The translations under genes were made by a program, and so were the position numbers. Positions 33,993 through 41,810 of a DNA stretch of 64,000 nt are shown one piece after another (positions within the stretch are counted from its first letter, which is position 1; each line of letters begins with the position of its first letter). Source of the stretch: Bradyrhizobium prioriisuperbiae (GTDB lineage: Bacteria; Pseudomonadota; Alphaproteobacteria; Rhizobiales; Xanthobacteraceae); assembly GCF_032397745.1 (NCBI RefSeq), contig NZ_CP135921.1:4576501-4640500 (forward strand), written 5' to 3'. The notes under the pieces were generated by a model. The model searched no databases. It saw only the letters and a list, made by a program, of their open reading frames with translations, and had not been told where the DNA came from.

Positions 33993-36308
33993 GTGCGTTG
34001 TCCGTCGTTTGAGAAGTTCCTGCTGAGCACCATGCTCGCAGGCGTGGGCCTTGGTTTTAGCCTTGGCTTCTGCCTCACTTCATCTCCCGCTCTCGCCCAG
34101 GCCGCTGCCCCATCGGGGCGCTCACTTCCCGCCGTGACGGTCGATGCGCCGCAGCAGCGCCGGGTGCAGGCAAGACCGGCCGCGGGCCGCGCCGCGTCAT
34201 CCCGTGCTGCGCGCCGGGCCACGGCCGCGCGACAAGCGGCTCAACAGGCGGCGCAATCGGCCACCTCGCAGGAGAAGAGCCGGATCGAGAGCGGCAACGG
34301 CCCGATCAACGGTTATGTCGCCGGCCGCAGCCTGGCCGGCACCAAGACCAACACGCCGATCCTGGAAACGCCCCAGGCGATTTCGGTGGTGGGGCGCAGC
34401 CAGCTGCAAGATCAGGGATCGCAGAGTATCGTCGAGGCGCTGCGTTACACCGCGGGCGTGTCGGGCAACTCCAATCCCAACGACAACCGCTTTGAAACGA
34501 TCCGCGTTCGTGGCTTCGAGCCGCTGCTCTATCTCGACGGCATGCAATTGCCGGTCGGCACCCAAGGCTTTGGACGGACCAAGGTCGATCCCTGGATTCT
34601 GGAACGGGTGGAGGTGCTGAAAGGACCGTCCTCGTCGCTCTACGGCGCGGTGGCTCCGGGCGGCCTGATCAATCTGGTCAGCCTGCTGCCGACAGCGACC
34701 CCGACCCATACGGTCGAGATGCAGGCGAACAACTATGGCCGCATGCAGGGCGCCTTCGACCTCGGCGGTCCGATCGATCCGCGTGGAGAGTTTCTCTACC
34801 GCGTAACCGGTGCGGTGCACGGCGGCGGCACCAGCTTCGATTACATCGACGATTTCCGCGGCGTGATCGCGCCGTCGTTCACCTGGAAGCCCAACCTCGA
34901 CACCACCTTCACCGTGCTCGGCGCCTACCAGCGTGACGTCAGCGGCGTGACCATCCAGTTCCTGCCCGCCAACGGCACGCTGCGACCGAATCCATTCGGC
35001 ACGGTGCCGATCAGCAAGAATGTCGGCGAACCCGGTTGGGACAGCTACAAGCGCTCGCAATATTGGGCCGGCTATCAGTTCGAGCATCACGCCAGCGATG
35101 TCTGGACCGTGCGGCAGAACCTGCGTTACGCCGGACTCGATACCGATGTGCAGGCGGTGATCGGTCAGGGCGGCCTGATGGCCGACAACCGGACGCTGCG
35201 TCGCTTCGCTTTCATCGTGCCGGAGAATTCCACGGCCTTCACCATGGACAACCAGGCGGAGGCTCGCTTCAACACCGGATCGCTCGCTCATGTCGCGCTG
35301 TTCGGCGTTGATTATCGCCACACCACCAGCGATTTCAGCCAGTATTTCGGCTCGGCGCCGTCGATCGATCTGTTCAACACCGTGTATGGCCAGCCGTTCA
35401 CGCTGCCACCGCTGACAACCAAAACGCGGCAGGTGCAGGATCAGGTTGGCGTTTATGCGCAGGACCAGATCGCGCTGGGTGGTTGGCGTCTGACCCTGAG
35501 CGGCCGACATGACTGGGTGACGACCGACAGCACCGACTTCCTGAAAAACACATTGCAAAGTCAGGACAACAAGGCGTTTTCCGGCCGCGCCGGCCTCAAC
35601 TATGTGTTCGATTCAGGCGTGTCGCCTTATGTCGCCTATGCCAGGTCGTTTCAGCCGACGGTGGGTCTCGCCTGGGTCGGCACGCCGTTCGTGCCGACCA
35701 CCGGTGAGCAATACGAGGTCGGCATCAAGTATCAGCCGGTCGGCACCAATGTGATGGTGACCGCGGCGCTGTTCGACATCACCCAGCAGAATGTGCTGAC
35801 GGTTGATCCCGCCCATGTCGGCTTCTCGTTGCAGACCGGCGAGGCGCGATCACGTGGGCTCGAACTCGAGGCCACCGCGAGCCTGACCAACGGGCTCAAG
35901 ATGATCGCCTCATACACCTATACGGATACCGAGACTACGAAGAGCACTACGCTCGCCAATGTCGGCAAGCAGTTGATCAACGTGCCGCGCAACCAGGCGG
36001 CGCTGTGGGGCGACTATACTTTCCAGGACGGCAAGGCCGCCGGCTTCGGCTTCGGCGCCGGCGTGCGCTATATCGGGACGTCGAACGGCGATGCGGCCAA
36101 CACACTGCTGATCCCGGACTACACCCTGGTCGATGCCGCCGTGCACTACGACCTGTCCAACCTCGATCCGAAGCTGCGCGGCACCAGGGTGGCGATCAAC
36201 GTCAACAACCTGTTCAACAAGGAATACGTCTCGACGTGTCAGAGCATCAACGCCTGCTTCTACGGCTCAGACCGCATGGTGACAGGCAGCCTGCGTTATA
36301 CTTGGTGA
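33993..36308 (+). CDS. TonB-dependent siderophore receptor
   Basis: A 771-residue outer-membrane receptor. A signal peptide ends near TSSPALAQ, followed by a TonB-box-like LPAVTVDAP and a basic Ala/Arg/Gln-rich linker. The plug (about 105-225: TPQAISVVGRSQLQDQGSQS, LERVEVLKGPSSSLYGAVAPGG) and a 22-strand barrel follow; the chain ends in an aromatic residue (SLRYTW). It imports a ferric siderophore using TonB energy. The start is a GTG with GGGGAG ten bases upstream; an ATG at 34031 would remove part of the signal. It leads an operon with PepSY and small membrane genes. Confidence 0.9.
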   Translation: MRCPSFEKFLLSTMLAGVGLGFSLGFCLTSSPALAQAAAPSGRSLPAVTVDAPQQRRVQARPAAGRAASSRAARRATAARQAAQQAAQSATSQEKSRIESGNGPINGYVAGRSLAGTKTNTPILETPQAISVVGRSQLQDQGSQSIVEALRYTAGVSGNSNPNDNRFETIRVRGFEPLLYLDGMQLPVGTQGFGRTKVDPWILERVEVLKGPSSSLYGAVAPGGLINLVSLLPTATPTHTVEMQANNYGRMQGAFDLGGPIDPRGEFLYRVTGAVHGGGTSFDYIDDFRGVIAPSFTWKPNLDTTFTVLGAYQRDVSGVTIQFLPANGTLRPNPFGTVPISKNVGEPGWDSYKRSQYWAGYQFEHHASDVWTVRQNLRYAGLDTDVQAVIGQGGLMADNRTLRRFAFIVPENSTAFTMDNQAEARFNTGSLAHVALFGVDYRHTTSDFSQYFGSAPSIDLFNTVYGQPFTLPPLTTKTRQVQDQVGVYAQDQIALGGWRLTLSGRHDWVTTDSTDFLKNTLQSQDNKAFSGRAGLNYVFDSGVSPYVAYARSFQPTVGLAWVGTPFVPTTGEQYEVGIKYQPVGTNVMVTAALFDITQQNVLTVDPAHVGFSLQTGEARSRGLELEATASLTNGLKMIASYTYTDTETTKSTTLANVGKQLINVPRNQAALWGDYTFQDGKAAGFGFGAGVRYIGTSNGDAANTLLIPDYTLVDAAVHYDLSNLDPKLRGTRVAINVNNLFNKEYVSTCQSINACFYGSDRMVTGSLRYTW

Positions 36309-36327
36309 TCAGGAAGGTCTCCCCGGC

Positions 36328-37485
36328 ATGACACCCCGCGCGGTCGGTATCTGGAAAAGCGTGCACACCTGGACCAGTCTGGTCTGCACGCTGTTCCTGT
36401 TCGTGCTGTGCCTGACCGGGCTGCCGCTGATTTTCCAGGAGGACCTCGACCGCGCCTTCGGTCAGCGCGCCGTGCCGGATCAGGCGCCGGTGTCTGCGCC
36501 GCTGCTTCCGGTCGACCAGCTGATTGCGATCGCGCGGGCGGAGCGGCCGAACGAGGTGGTGCGGTTCGCCACCAAGGTCGATGACGCGCCGCTGTGGAAT
36601 ATGGAGATGGGCACGTCGATCGACTCGATGAAGCTCACCTCCCTCGTCACCATCGACGCCCGCACCGGCAAGATCATGCGGGTGGGGCAACGGCTGCGCA
36701 GTCCCGTGATTCAATTCATCAAAGATCTGCATACCGAACTGCTGTTGAGCCAGCCGGGCGAACTGTTCCTCTGTGCGATCGGCCTGTGTTTCCTGGCGGC
36801 GATTGCCTCGGGCGTGGTGGTGTACGGCCCGTTCATGCGGCGGCTCGATTTCGGCACGGTGCGCGCGGCGCGCGCGCCACGGCTGAAATGGCTCGATCTG
36901 CATAATCTCACCGGCATCGCCGTCACGCTGTGGCTGCTGGTGGTTGGCGTCACCGGCGTGATCAACACCCTGTCGAAACAAGTCGCCAATCGCTGGATGC
37001 GGACTGAGCTTGCCGAGATGATCGGCCCCTGGCGCAACGCGCCGCCGCTGGACAAGGTCATCCCGGCGCAACTGGCGATCGAGACCGCTCTGAGGGCCGC
37101 GCCGGGCATGGAGGTCGCGACCGTCGCAATGCCGGGCTCCATGTTCGCCGGCCGCCACCACTACAATGTCTTTCTCAGCGGCAACGAGCCGCTGACCTCG
37201 AAGCTGATCATGCCGGTGCTGATCAATGCCGCCGACGGCACGCTGACCGAAAAGCGCAGCCTGCCGCTGTATGCGCAGGTGCTGTTCCTGTCGAAACCGC
37301 TGCATTTCGGCGACTATGGCGGCATGCCCTTGAAAATCATCTGGGCCTTGCTCGATCTGATCACACTGATCGTGCTCGGCAGCGGGCTGTATCTCTGGGC
37401 GGCGCAGCGCTGGCCGTCGCGCGCGCGCAGCGCAGTCGCCGTCGAGCAGACATTAATTCCCCAACCCGTGGAGCATCGTCCGTGA
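36328..37485 (+). CDS. PepSY-associated membrane protein (iron-regulated)
   Basis: A 385-residue PepSY-TM protein with four membrane helices: about 15-37, 145-167, 195-217 and 340-362. Between them are PepSY-like periplasmic regions. His residues at helix ends (HTWTSL, DLHTELL, DLHNLTG) are typical of the family, proposed to act as ferric-siderophore reductases in the inner membrane. It lies 19 bases after the TonB receptor, so it probably helps release iron from the imported siderophore. The next gene overlaps its stop. Confidence 0.85.
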   Translation: MTPRAVGIWKSVHTWTSLVCTLFLFVLCLTGLPLIFQEDLDRAFGQRAVPDQAPVSAPLLPVDQLIAIARAERPNEVVRFATKVDDAPLWNMEMGTSIDSMKLTSLVTIDARTGKIMRVGQRLRSPVIQFIKDLHTELLLSQPGELFLCAIGLCFLAAIASGVVVYGPFMRRLDFGTVRAARAPRLKWLDLHNLTGIAVTLWLLVVGVTGVINTLSKQVANRWMRTELAEMIGPWRNAPPLDKVIPAQLAIETALRAAPGMEVATVAMPGSMFAGRHHYNVFLSGNEPLTSKLIMPVLINAADGTLTEKRSLPLYAQVLFLSKPLHFGDYGGMPLKIIWALLDLITLIVLGSGLYLWAAQRWPSRARSAVAVEQTLIPQPVEHRP

Positions 37486-37679
37486 CCACAACCACCCGCC
37501 ATCAGACCGCGGCGCAGATCTTCCTGGTCCCCGCTATCATCGCCGTGATCATCGCCTTCGGCCTGGTCTCGGCGCTGCTCGGCGATGGCATCTGGGATGC
37601 GCTGTCGTGGCTGGCGCTGCTGCTGCCGGTGGTGGTGATCGCGTACTACTGGCTGCGCAGGACACAGCCGCGGCGCTGA
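37482..37679 (+). CDS. Small two-helix membrane protein
   Basis: A 65-residue protein beginning at a GTG that overlaps the stop of the PepSY gene by four bases (GTGA). It has two hydrophobic helices, about 12-33 and 40-58, and a basic C-terminus (YWLRRTQPRR). Position as third gene of the iron-uptake operon suggests it is a companion of the PepSY reductase. No family recognised with certainty. Confidence 0.65.
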   Translation: MTTTTRHQTAAQIFLVPAIIAVIIAFGLVSALLGDGIWDALSWLALLLPVVVIAYYWLRRTQPRR

Positions 37680-37697
37680 ACAGGCTGCACCGCCGCG

Positions 37698-38135
37698 TCA
37701 GGAGCTGGGCGGACACGACCCTCGAAGCCAGACCTCGCGACCCCGCATCGCGAACACCAGGGGAAGTCGAAACGACGTACTGGCCCTTTTGTAACCGGGC
37801 GGAGCTGGCGGAAACGGAGAGGCCCGCTGCAGCAGGTCGAGAGCTTCATGATCGAGGGCCTTGTCGCAGGATGATCGTTCGATCCAGCTCTTCAGCAACT
37901 GGCCATCCGGGCCAACCTGAAAGCCGACGATCAGAGCTCCGACTTTCTGGCGCATCCTCGCCATATACGGATAATCCTTGAAGCCGTTGACCCGTGCCGC
38001 GATGGCGCCCGCCCAAGGGCGCGGTATTGGCTCGGCCCGGGCAGGCCCCGAAAGGCCCGAGAGCGGAACAATCGACACCATCAAGCCCAATATCATTCCT
38101 GGCGCCGTCAAAGACGCCATCACCGCGCGCAGCAT
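37698..38135 (-). CDS. Stand-alone TonB C-terminal domain protein
   Basis: A 145-residue protein. The C-terminal part (about 40-120) matches a TonB/TolA-type domain: AIAARVNGFKDYPYMARMRQKVGALIVGFQVGPDGQLLKSWIERSS... and FPPAPPGY. The N-terminus (1 to about 35) is a hydrophobic segment ending GPARAEP, which could be a signal peptide or an anchor; the long Pro-rich spacer of real TonB is missing. It is convergent with the siderophore operon. It may be a periplasmic TonB-like partner of that receptor or an unrelated envelope protein. Its start is uncertain. Confidence 0.72.
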   Translation of the reverse strand: MLRAVMASLTAPGMILGLMVSIVPLSGLSGPARAEPIPRPWAGAIAARVNGFKDYPYMARMRQKVGALIVGFQVGPDGQLLKSWIERSSCDKALDHEALDLLQRASPFPPAPPGYKRASTSFRLPLVFAMRGREVWLRGSCPPSS

Positions 38136-38325
38136 CTGTCCCCCATGATCGCCCCCGATCGCGGGACACAGGATAACGTTCGTATTGAGCGCTGCAATCG
38201 TCTTCCGTGCTTGAGGCGAGAGGGGCCCCAGCCATGCTTTAACAGTGGTCCATCCCGGCTATCCGCGGGTCGACGGAAAGCTGTCTCCCTGTCATCGTAC
38301 CTGCCTTGATGATTCAGGAGACGAT

Positions 38326-39738
38326 ATGCCTCACCAACAGGATCTTTGGCGCTGGTCGGCGATTGATCTGGCGCAGGCCATCGGCAAGCGCAGCATCTCG
38401 AGCCGCGACGCCGTGCAAGCGAGCCTCGACCGCATTGCGGCGGTCAATCCGGCCGTCAATGCGGTGGTGCAGGTGCTGGCGGACGAAGCGATGGTCGCAG
38501 CGGATGCGGCCGATGCGGCGGTGAAATCCGGAGTGGCCACCGGGCCACTGCATGGCGTGCCCGTCACTATCAAGGTGAACATCGACCAGAAGGGATGCGC
38601 CACCACCAACGGCGTGGTGGCGTTTCGCGATGTGATCGCTGAGGATGACAGCCCGCCGGTGGCCAACCTGCGCAAGGCCGGGGCCGTCATCGTCGGGCGC
38701 ACCAACACGCCGGCGTTCTCGCACCGCTGGTTCACCGACAACGACCTGCACGGTGCGACGCGCAATCCCTGGAGTTTGAGGCTGACGCCCGGCGGCTCCA
38801 GCGGCGGGGCCGCGGCCGCGGTCGCTGCCGGCATGGGCGCGATCGCCCATGGCAACGATTTCGGCGGCTCGATCCGTTATCCGGCCTATGCCTGCGGCGT
38901 GGCCGGCCTGCGCCCGACGCCGGGGCGGATTCCGGCCTTCAATCCCTCGGCGACATCGGATCGCCCGGTCACCGCGCAGCTGATGTCGGTGCAGGGTCCG
39001 CTGGCATGCTCGGTCGCCGATCTGCGGCTCGGCCTCGCGGCGATGGCGGCCTTCGATCCGCGCGATGCGCTGTGGGTGCCGGCGCCGCTGAACGGCCCGC
39101 CGCCCGCGACGCCGATCCGGGTGGCACTGGTGCCCGATCCGTTCGGCGATGCGGCGCCGGAGGTGAGTGCCGCGGTGCGCGCCGCCGGGCGCCTGCTGGC
39201 GGACGCCGGTTACGCGGTGGAAGAGGCCATGCCGCCGCGCTTCCAGGAAGCAGCCGATCTCTGGCATCGCCTGGTCGTCAACGAGGAGCGCATCTTCCTG
39301 CAGCCCGCGATCCGTAGCTTTGGCGACGACAAGAGCAAGCGCAATCTCGACGGCCATATCGCTTATGCGCCGATGCTGACGGCCGACGAGATCATCGTCA
39401 GCCTGCAGACCCGCGTCGGGGTGATGCGCGACTGGCAGCTGTTCCTCGACCGCTATCCGGTGATCGTGATGCCGGTGTCGCAGCAGCTGCCGTTCCGCGA
39501 CAACCAGGACATGGAAGGGCAGCAGGTGTTCAGCGCCATGCTCGACGCGCAGCGCTCGCTGCTGGCAACCCCGGTGCTCGGATTTCCGTCGGTGGCGGTG
39601 CCGACGGGGCTGGCCGGCGGCACGCCGGTCGGCGTGCAGGTGGTCGCCGGCCGCTTCCGCGAGGATCTCTGCCTCGACGCGGCCGAGGCGATCGAGCGGC
39701 ATGTGACCATGGGCACGCCGATCGATCCGAGGCGGTAG
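38326..39738 (+). CDS. Amidase signature family enzyme
   Basis: A 470-residue amidase. The Ser-cisSer-Lys triad is visible: Lys83 (VTIKVNID), Ser158 (GGSSGG, 156-161) and Ser182 (GGSIRYPA). The enzyme hydrolyses amides to carboxylic acids and ammonia; substrate range cannot be told. CAGGAG lies about six bases before the ATG at 38326. It stands alone, with a palindromic repeat after it. It shares no promoter region with the convergent TonB-like gene. Confidence 0.9.
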   Translation: MPHQQDLWRWSAIDLAQAIGKRSISSRDAVQASLDRIAAVNPAVNAVVQVLADEAMVAADAADAAVKSGVATGPLHGVPVTIKVNIDQKGCATTNGVVAFRDVIAEDDSPPVANLRKAGAVIVGRTNTPAFSHRWFTDNDLHGATRNPWSLRLTPGGSSGGAAAAVAAGMGAIAHGNDFGGSIRYPAYACGVAGLRPTPGRIPAFNPSATSDRPVTAQLMSVQGPLACSVADLRLGLAAMAAFDPRDALWVPAPLNGPPPATPIRVALVPDPFGDAAPEVSAAVRAAGRLLADAGYAVEEAMPPRFQEAADLWHRLVVNEERIFLQPAIRSFGDDKSKRNLDGHIAYAPMLTADEIIVSLQTRVGVMRDWQLFLDRYPVIVMPVSQQLPFRDNQDMEGQQVFSAMLDAQRSLLATPVLGFPSVAVPTGLAGGTPVGVQVVAGRFREDLCLDAAEAIERHVTMGTPIDPRR

Positions 39739-39777
39739 GGTTGCGTTCGGTGGAGGCCGAGGCGTCTCACACTCTCC

Positions 39778-39932
39778 GTGTCATCGTCCGGCTTGACCGG
39801 ACGATCCAGTACTCCCGGTGCGCGTGGTGAAGTGAAAACGCCCGCGATGAAGTGCCGGCCGCTTTAACGTCAGCGTTCCAACCATCAGCCTTGCCGCCTA
39901 CTGGGTCCCCCGGTCAAGCCGGGGGACGACAC
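39778..39932. repeat. Dispersed palindromic repeat, family B
   Basis: GTGTCATCGTCCGGCTTGACC at the left and CCCCCGGTCAAGCCGGGGGACGACAC at the right are inverted relatives of the arms in the copies at 5002, 19431 and 22345; the middle differs. The local stem CCCCCGG-TCAAG-CCGGGGG is perfect. The repeat fills most of the amidase-GGDEF gap. Confidence 0.6.
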
Positions 39933-39957
39933 TGAGGGGATGATACGCTTCTCTCGC

Positions 39958-41760
39958 CTACCGCCCCGCGCTCCTTGAACGCTGCTGCGCATAGCGGTCT
40001 TCGTGCGGCTGGCGGCCGACGGTGCCGTCATGGCCGATGCTGGGATGGCCGGTGACGGGCTGCTGGCTTGCCGTCAATTCGTCGAGAAACACCGGTTTCG
40101 AGAAATAGAAGCCCTGGGCGTATCTGATCCGGCTCGCGGCCTGCAGATAGGCGAGCTCCTCGAAGGTTTCGACCCCTTCCGCGATCACGCTCATGCCGAG
40201 CGCCTCGCTCAGGGATTCGATGGCGCGCAGCACGGCCTGACTGCGCGGGCGCTTGTGGATGTCGGTGATGAAGGAGCGGTCGATCTTGATCTCGTCGGCG
40301 GTGATTTCGGCCAGCGCCGACAGGGACGAGTAGCCGGTGCCGAAATCGTCGATCGAGACGCGCACGCCCAGCTTGCGCAAGTGGGGCAGGATCTCCGACT
40401 GGAACTGGCTCTTGCGCAGAAAAGCCTCTTCCGTCACCTCGATCATGAAGCGCTCCGAGCAGCCGGTCGCCTCCAGCGCCTGCACGAAGGCACGCATGAA
40501 GACGGCATTGCCAGCCTGCTTGGCCGCGACGTTGAGGCTGATGCTGGTATTGCGGCCGAACCGCTCGTCGATCAGGTCGATCGACATCATCACCTCGTCC
40601 AGCACCAGGTAACTCAGCTCGTCGATCAGCCCGAGTTCGACCGCGAGCTCGATGAAGGTGGCGGGCGCCTGGATGACGCCGCTCTCGTTGGTGAGCCGGA
40701 TCAGGGCTTCGACGCCGATGATCTCGCGGGTGCGGATGTCGACCTTGGGCTGGAAGGCGCAACGGAAGCGCTTTTCCAGGATCGCCAGCCGCAGCGCCTG
40801 CTCCAGTTCGGTGCGCGCCGTCGCCTCGCGTTCCATGTGGCTGTCGAAGATGGCGAAGCCGCCCTTGATCTCGCTCTTGACCCGATACATGGCGATATCG
40901 GCGTTGTGGCACAGCATGTCGTAGCTGCGGCCATGCTGCGGATAAAGGCTGGCGCCGATCGAGGCGGAAGCGAAGATCTCGAAATCGTCGATCAGCAGTG
41001 GCGCCTTCAGGCGCTGCAGCAGGTGATCGAGGGCGGTCGCAAGCTCGATCTCGCTCTCGATGGGATCGAGCAGCAGCAGGAACTCGTCGCCGCTGATCCG
41101 CGCCACCACGTCGCCGGGGCGCAGTTCGCTCTGCAGCCGCTTGGCGAACTTCACCAGCAGGGCGTCGCCGGCGGCGTGGCCGTAATAGTCGTTGATGTGC
41201 TTGAAATTGTCGATGTCGAGAAACACCAGCGCGAACCGGCCGCCGCCGCTGTCGCGGGCCAGGATATCATTGATGCGGGCTTCCAGCACCGTCCGTTTCG
41301 GCACGCCGGTCAGTTCGTCGAAATAGGCGCGGCGCGACAGCTCCTCTTCGGTGGTCTTGTGCCGGGTGAAGTCGATCGAGGCCGACAGCATCAGGGTCCG
41401 GTCGGAGATCCTGATCGGCCGCTCCGTGGTCAGCAGCACGCGTGTGCCGTCGGCCTGGGTCACGTAATGCTGCAGCACCTCTGCCGCCGCGGCCGGCGGC
41501 GCGTCGGATCCGGGCAGCGTTTCGACGCTCGCGGTGTCCGGCTCGGCCAGCGCCTTGGCGGTGGTTTCGAAATGCGCGGCTGCGGCTTCGTTCACCAGCA
41601 GGAAATCGCCATGCTCGTCACGGACCGTCAGGCCGATCGGGAGCATGCGGATGATTTCGTTCAGCAGATTCAGTTCCGGCACCACATTCGCGGGCCGCTG
41701 CGCACCGTCGGTTGCGGTCTCCGAGGGGACTGATGGCCGATCTAACAGGTCACGCGACAT
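39958..41760 (-). CDS. GGDEF/EAL c-di-GMP signalling protein with PAS
   Basis: A 600-residue protein with a PAS-like sensor (about 28-135), GGDEF (about 140-310) and EAL (about 320-570) domains. The cyclase motif is SGDEF (223-227), with an inhibitory I-site RPGD exactly five residues before it (214-217). The EAL motif is intact (351-353), as are DDFGTGYSS (471-479) and the Lys of KIDRSF. It may make and degrade c-di-GMP. No membrane helix is seen, so it is cytosolic. The gene starts 50 bases after the HerA-like gene, which suggests co-transcription. Confidence 0.92.
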   Translation of the reverse strand: MSRDLLDRPSVPSETATDGAQRPANVVPELNLLNEIIRMLPIGLTVRDEHGDFLLVNEAAAAHFETTAKALAEPDTASVETLPGSDAPPAAAAEVLQHYVTQADGTRVLLTTERPIRISDRTLMLSASIDFTRHKTTEEELSRRAYFDELTGVPKRTVLEARINDILARDSGGGRFALVFLDIDNFKHINDYYGHAAGDALLVKFAKRLQSELRPGDVVARISGDEFLLLLDPIESEIELATALDHLLQRLKAPLLIDDFEIFASASIGASLYPQHGRSYDMLCHNADIAMYRVKSEIKGGFAIFDSHMEREATARTELEQALRLAILEKRFRCAFQPKVDIRTREIIGVEALIRLTNESGVIQAPATFIELAVELGLIDELSYLVLDEVMMSIDLIDERFGRNTSISLNVAAKQAGNAVFMRAFVQALEATGCSERFMIEVTEEAFLRKSQFQSEILPHLRKLGVRVSIDDFGTGYSSLSALAEITADEIKIDRSFITDIHKRPRSQAVLRAIESLSEALGMSVIAEGVETFEELAYLQAASRIRYAQGFYFSKPVFLDELTASQQPVTGHPSIGHDGTVGRQPHEDRYAQQRSRSAGR

Positions 41761-41810
41761 GTCGATTTCACGCAGGCCGAACCCGGCTGGTCGAGGCCCC
41801 GCGCTCCTTC

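Noticed and set aside
34197..35558. Open frame of 453 codons on the minus strand
   Set aside because: Antisense to the TonB-dependent receptor; no ribosome site and no recognisable domain.
38314..39702. Open frame of 462 codons on the minus strand
   Set aside because: Antisense to the amidase with a full catalytic triad. The translation is Arg/His/Gly-rich and resembles no family.
40003..41733. Long open frame (576 codons) on the plus strand
   Set aside because: It is antisense to the GGDEF/EAL gene, whose domains are unmistakable. GC-rich codon bias keeps the opposite frame open; its translation is Gly/Arg/His-rich without any domain.
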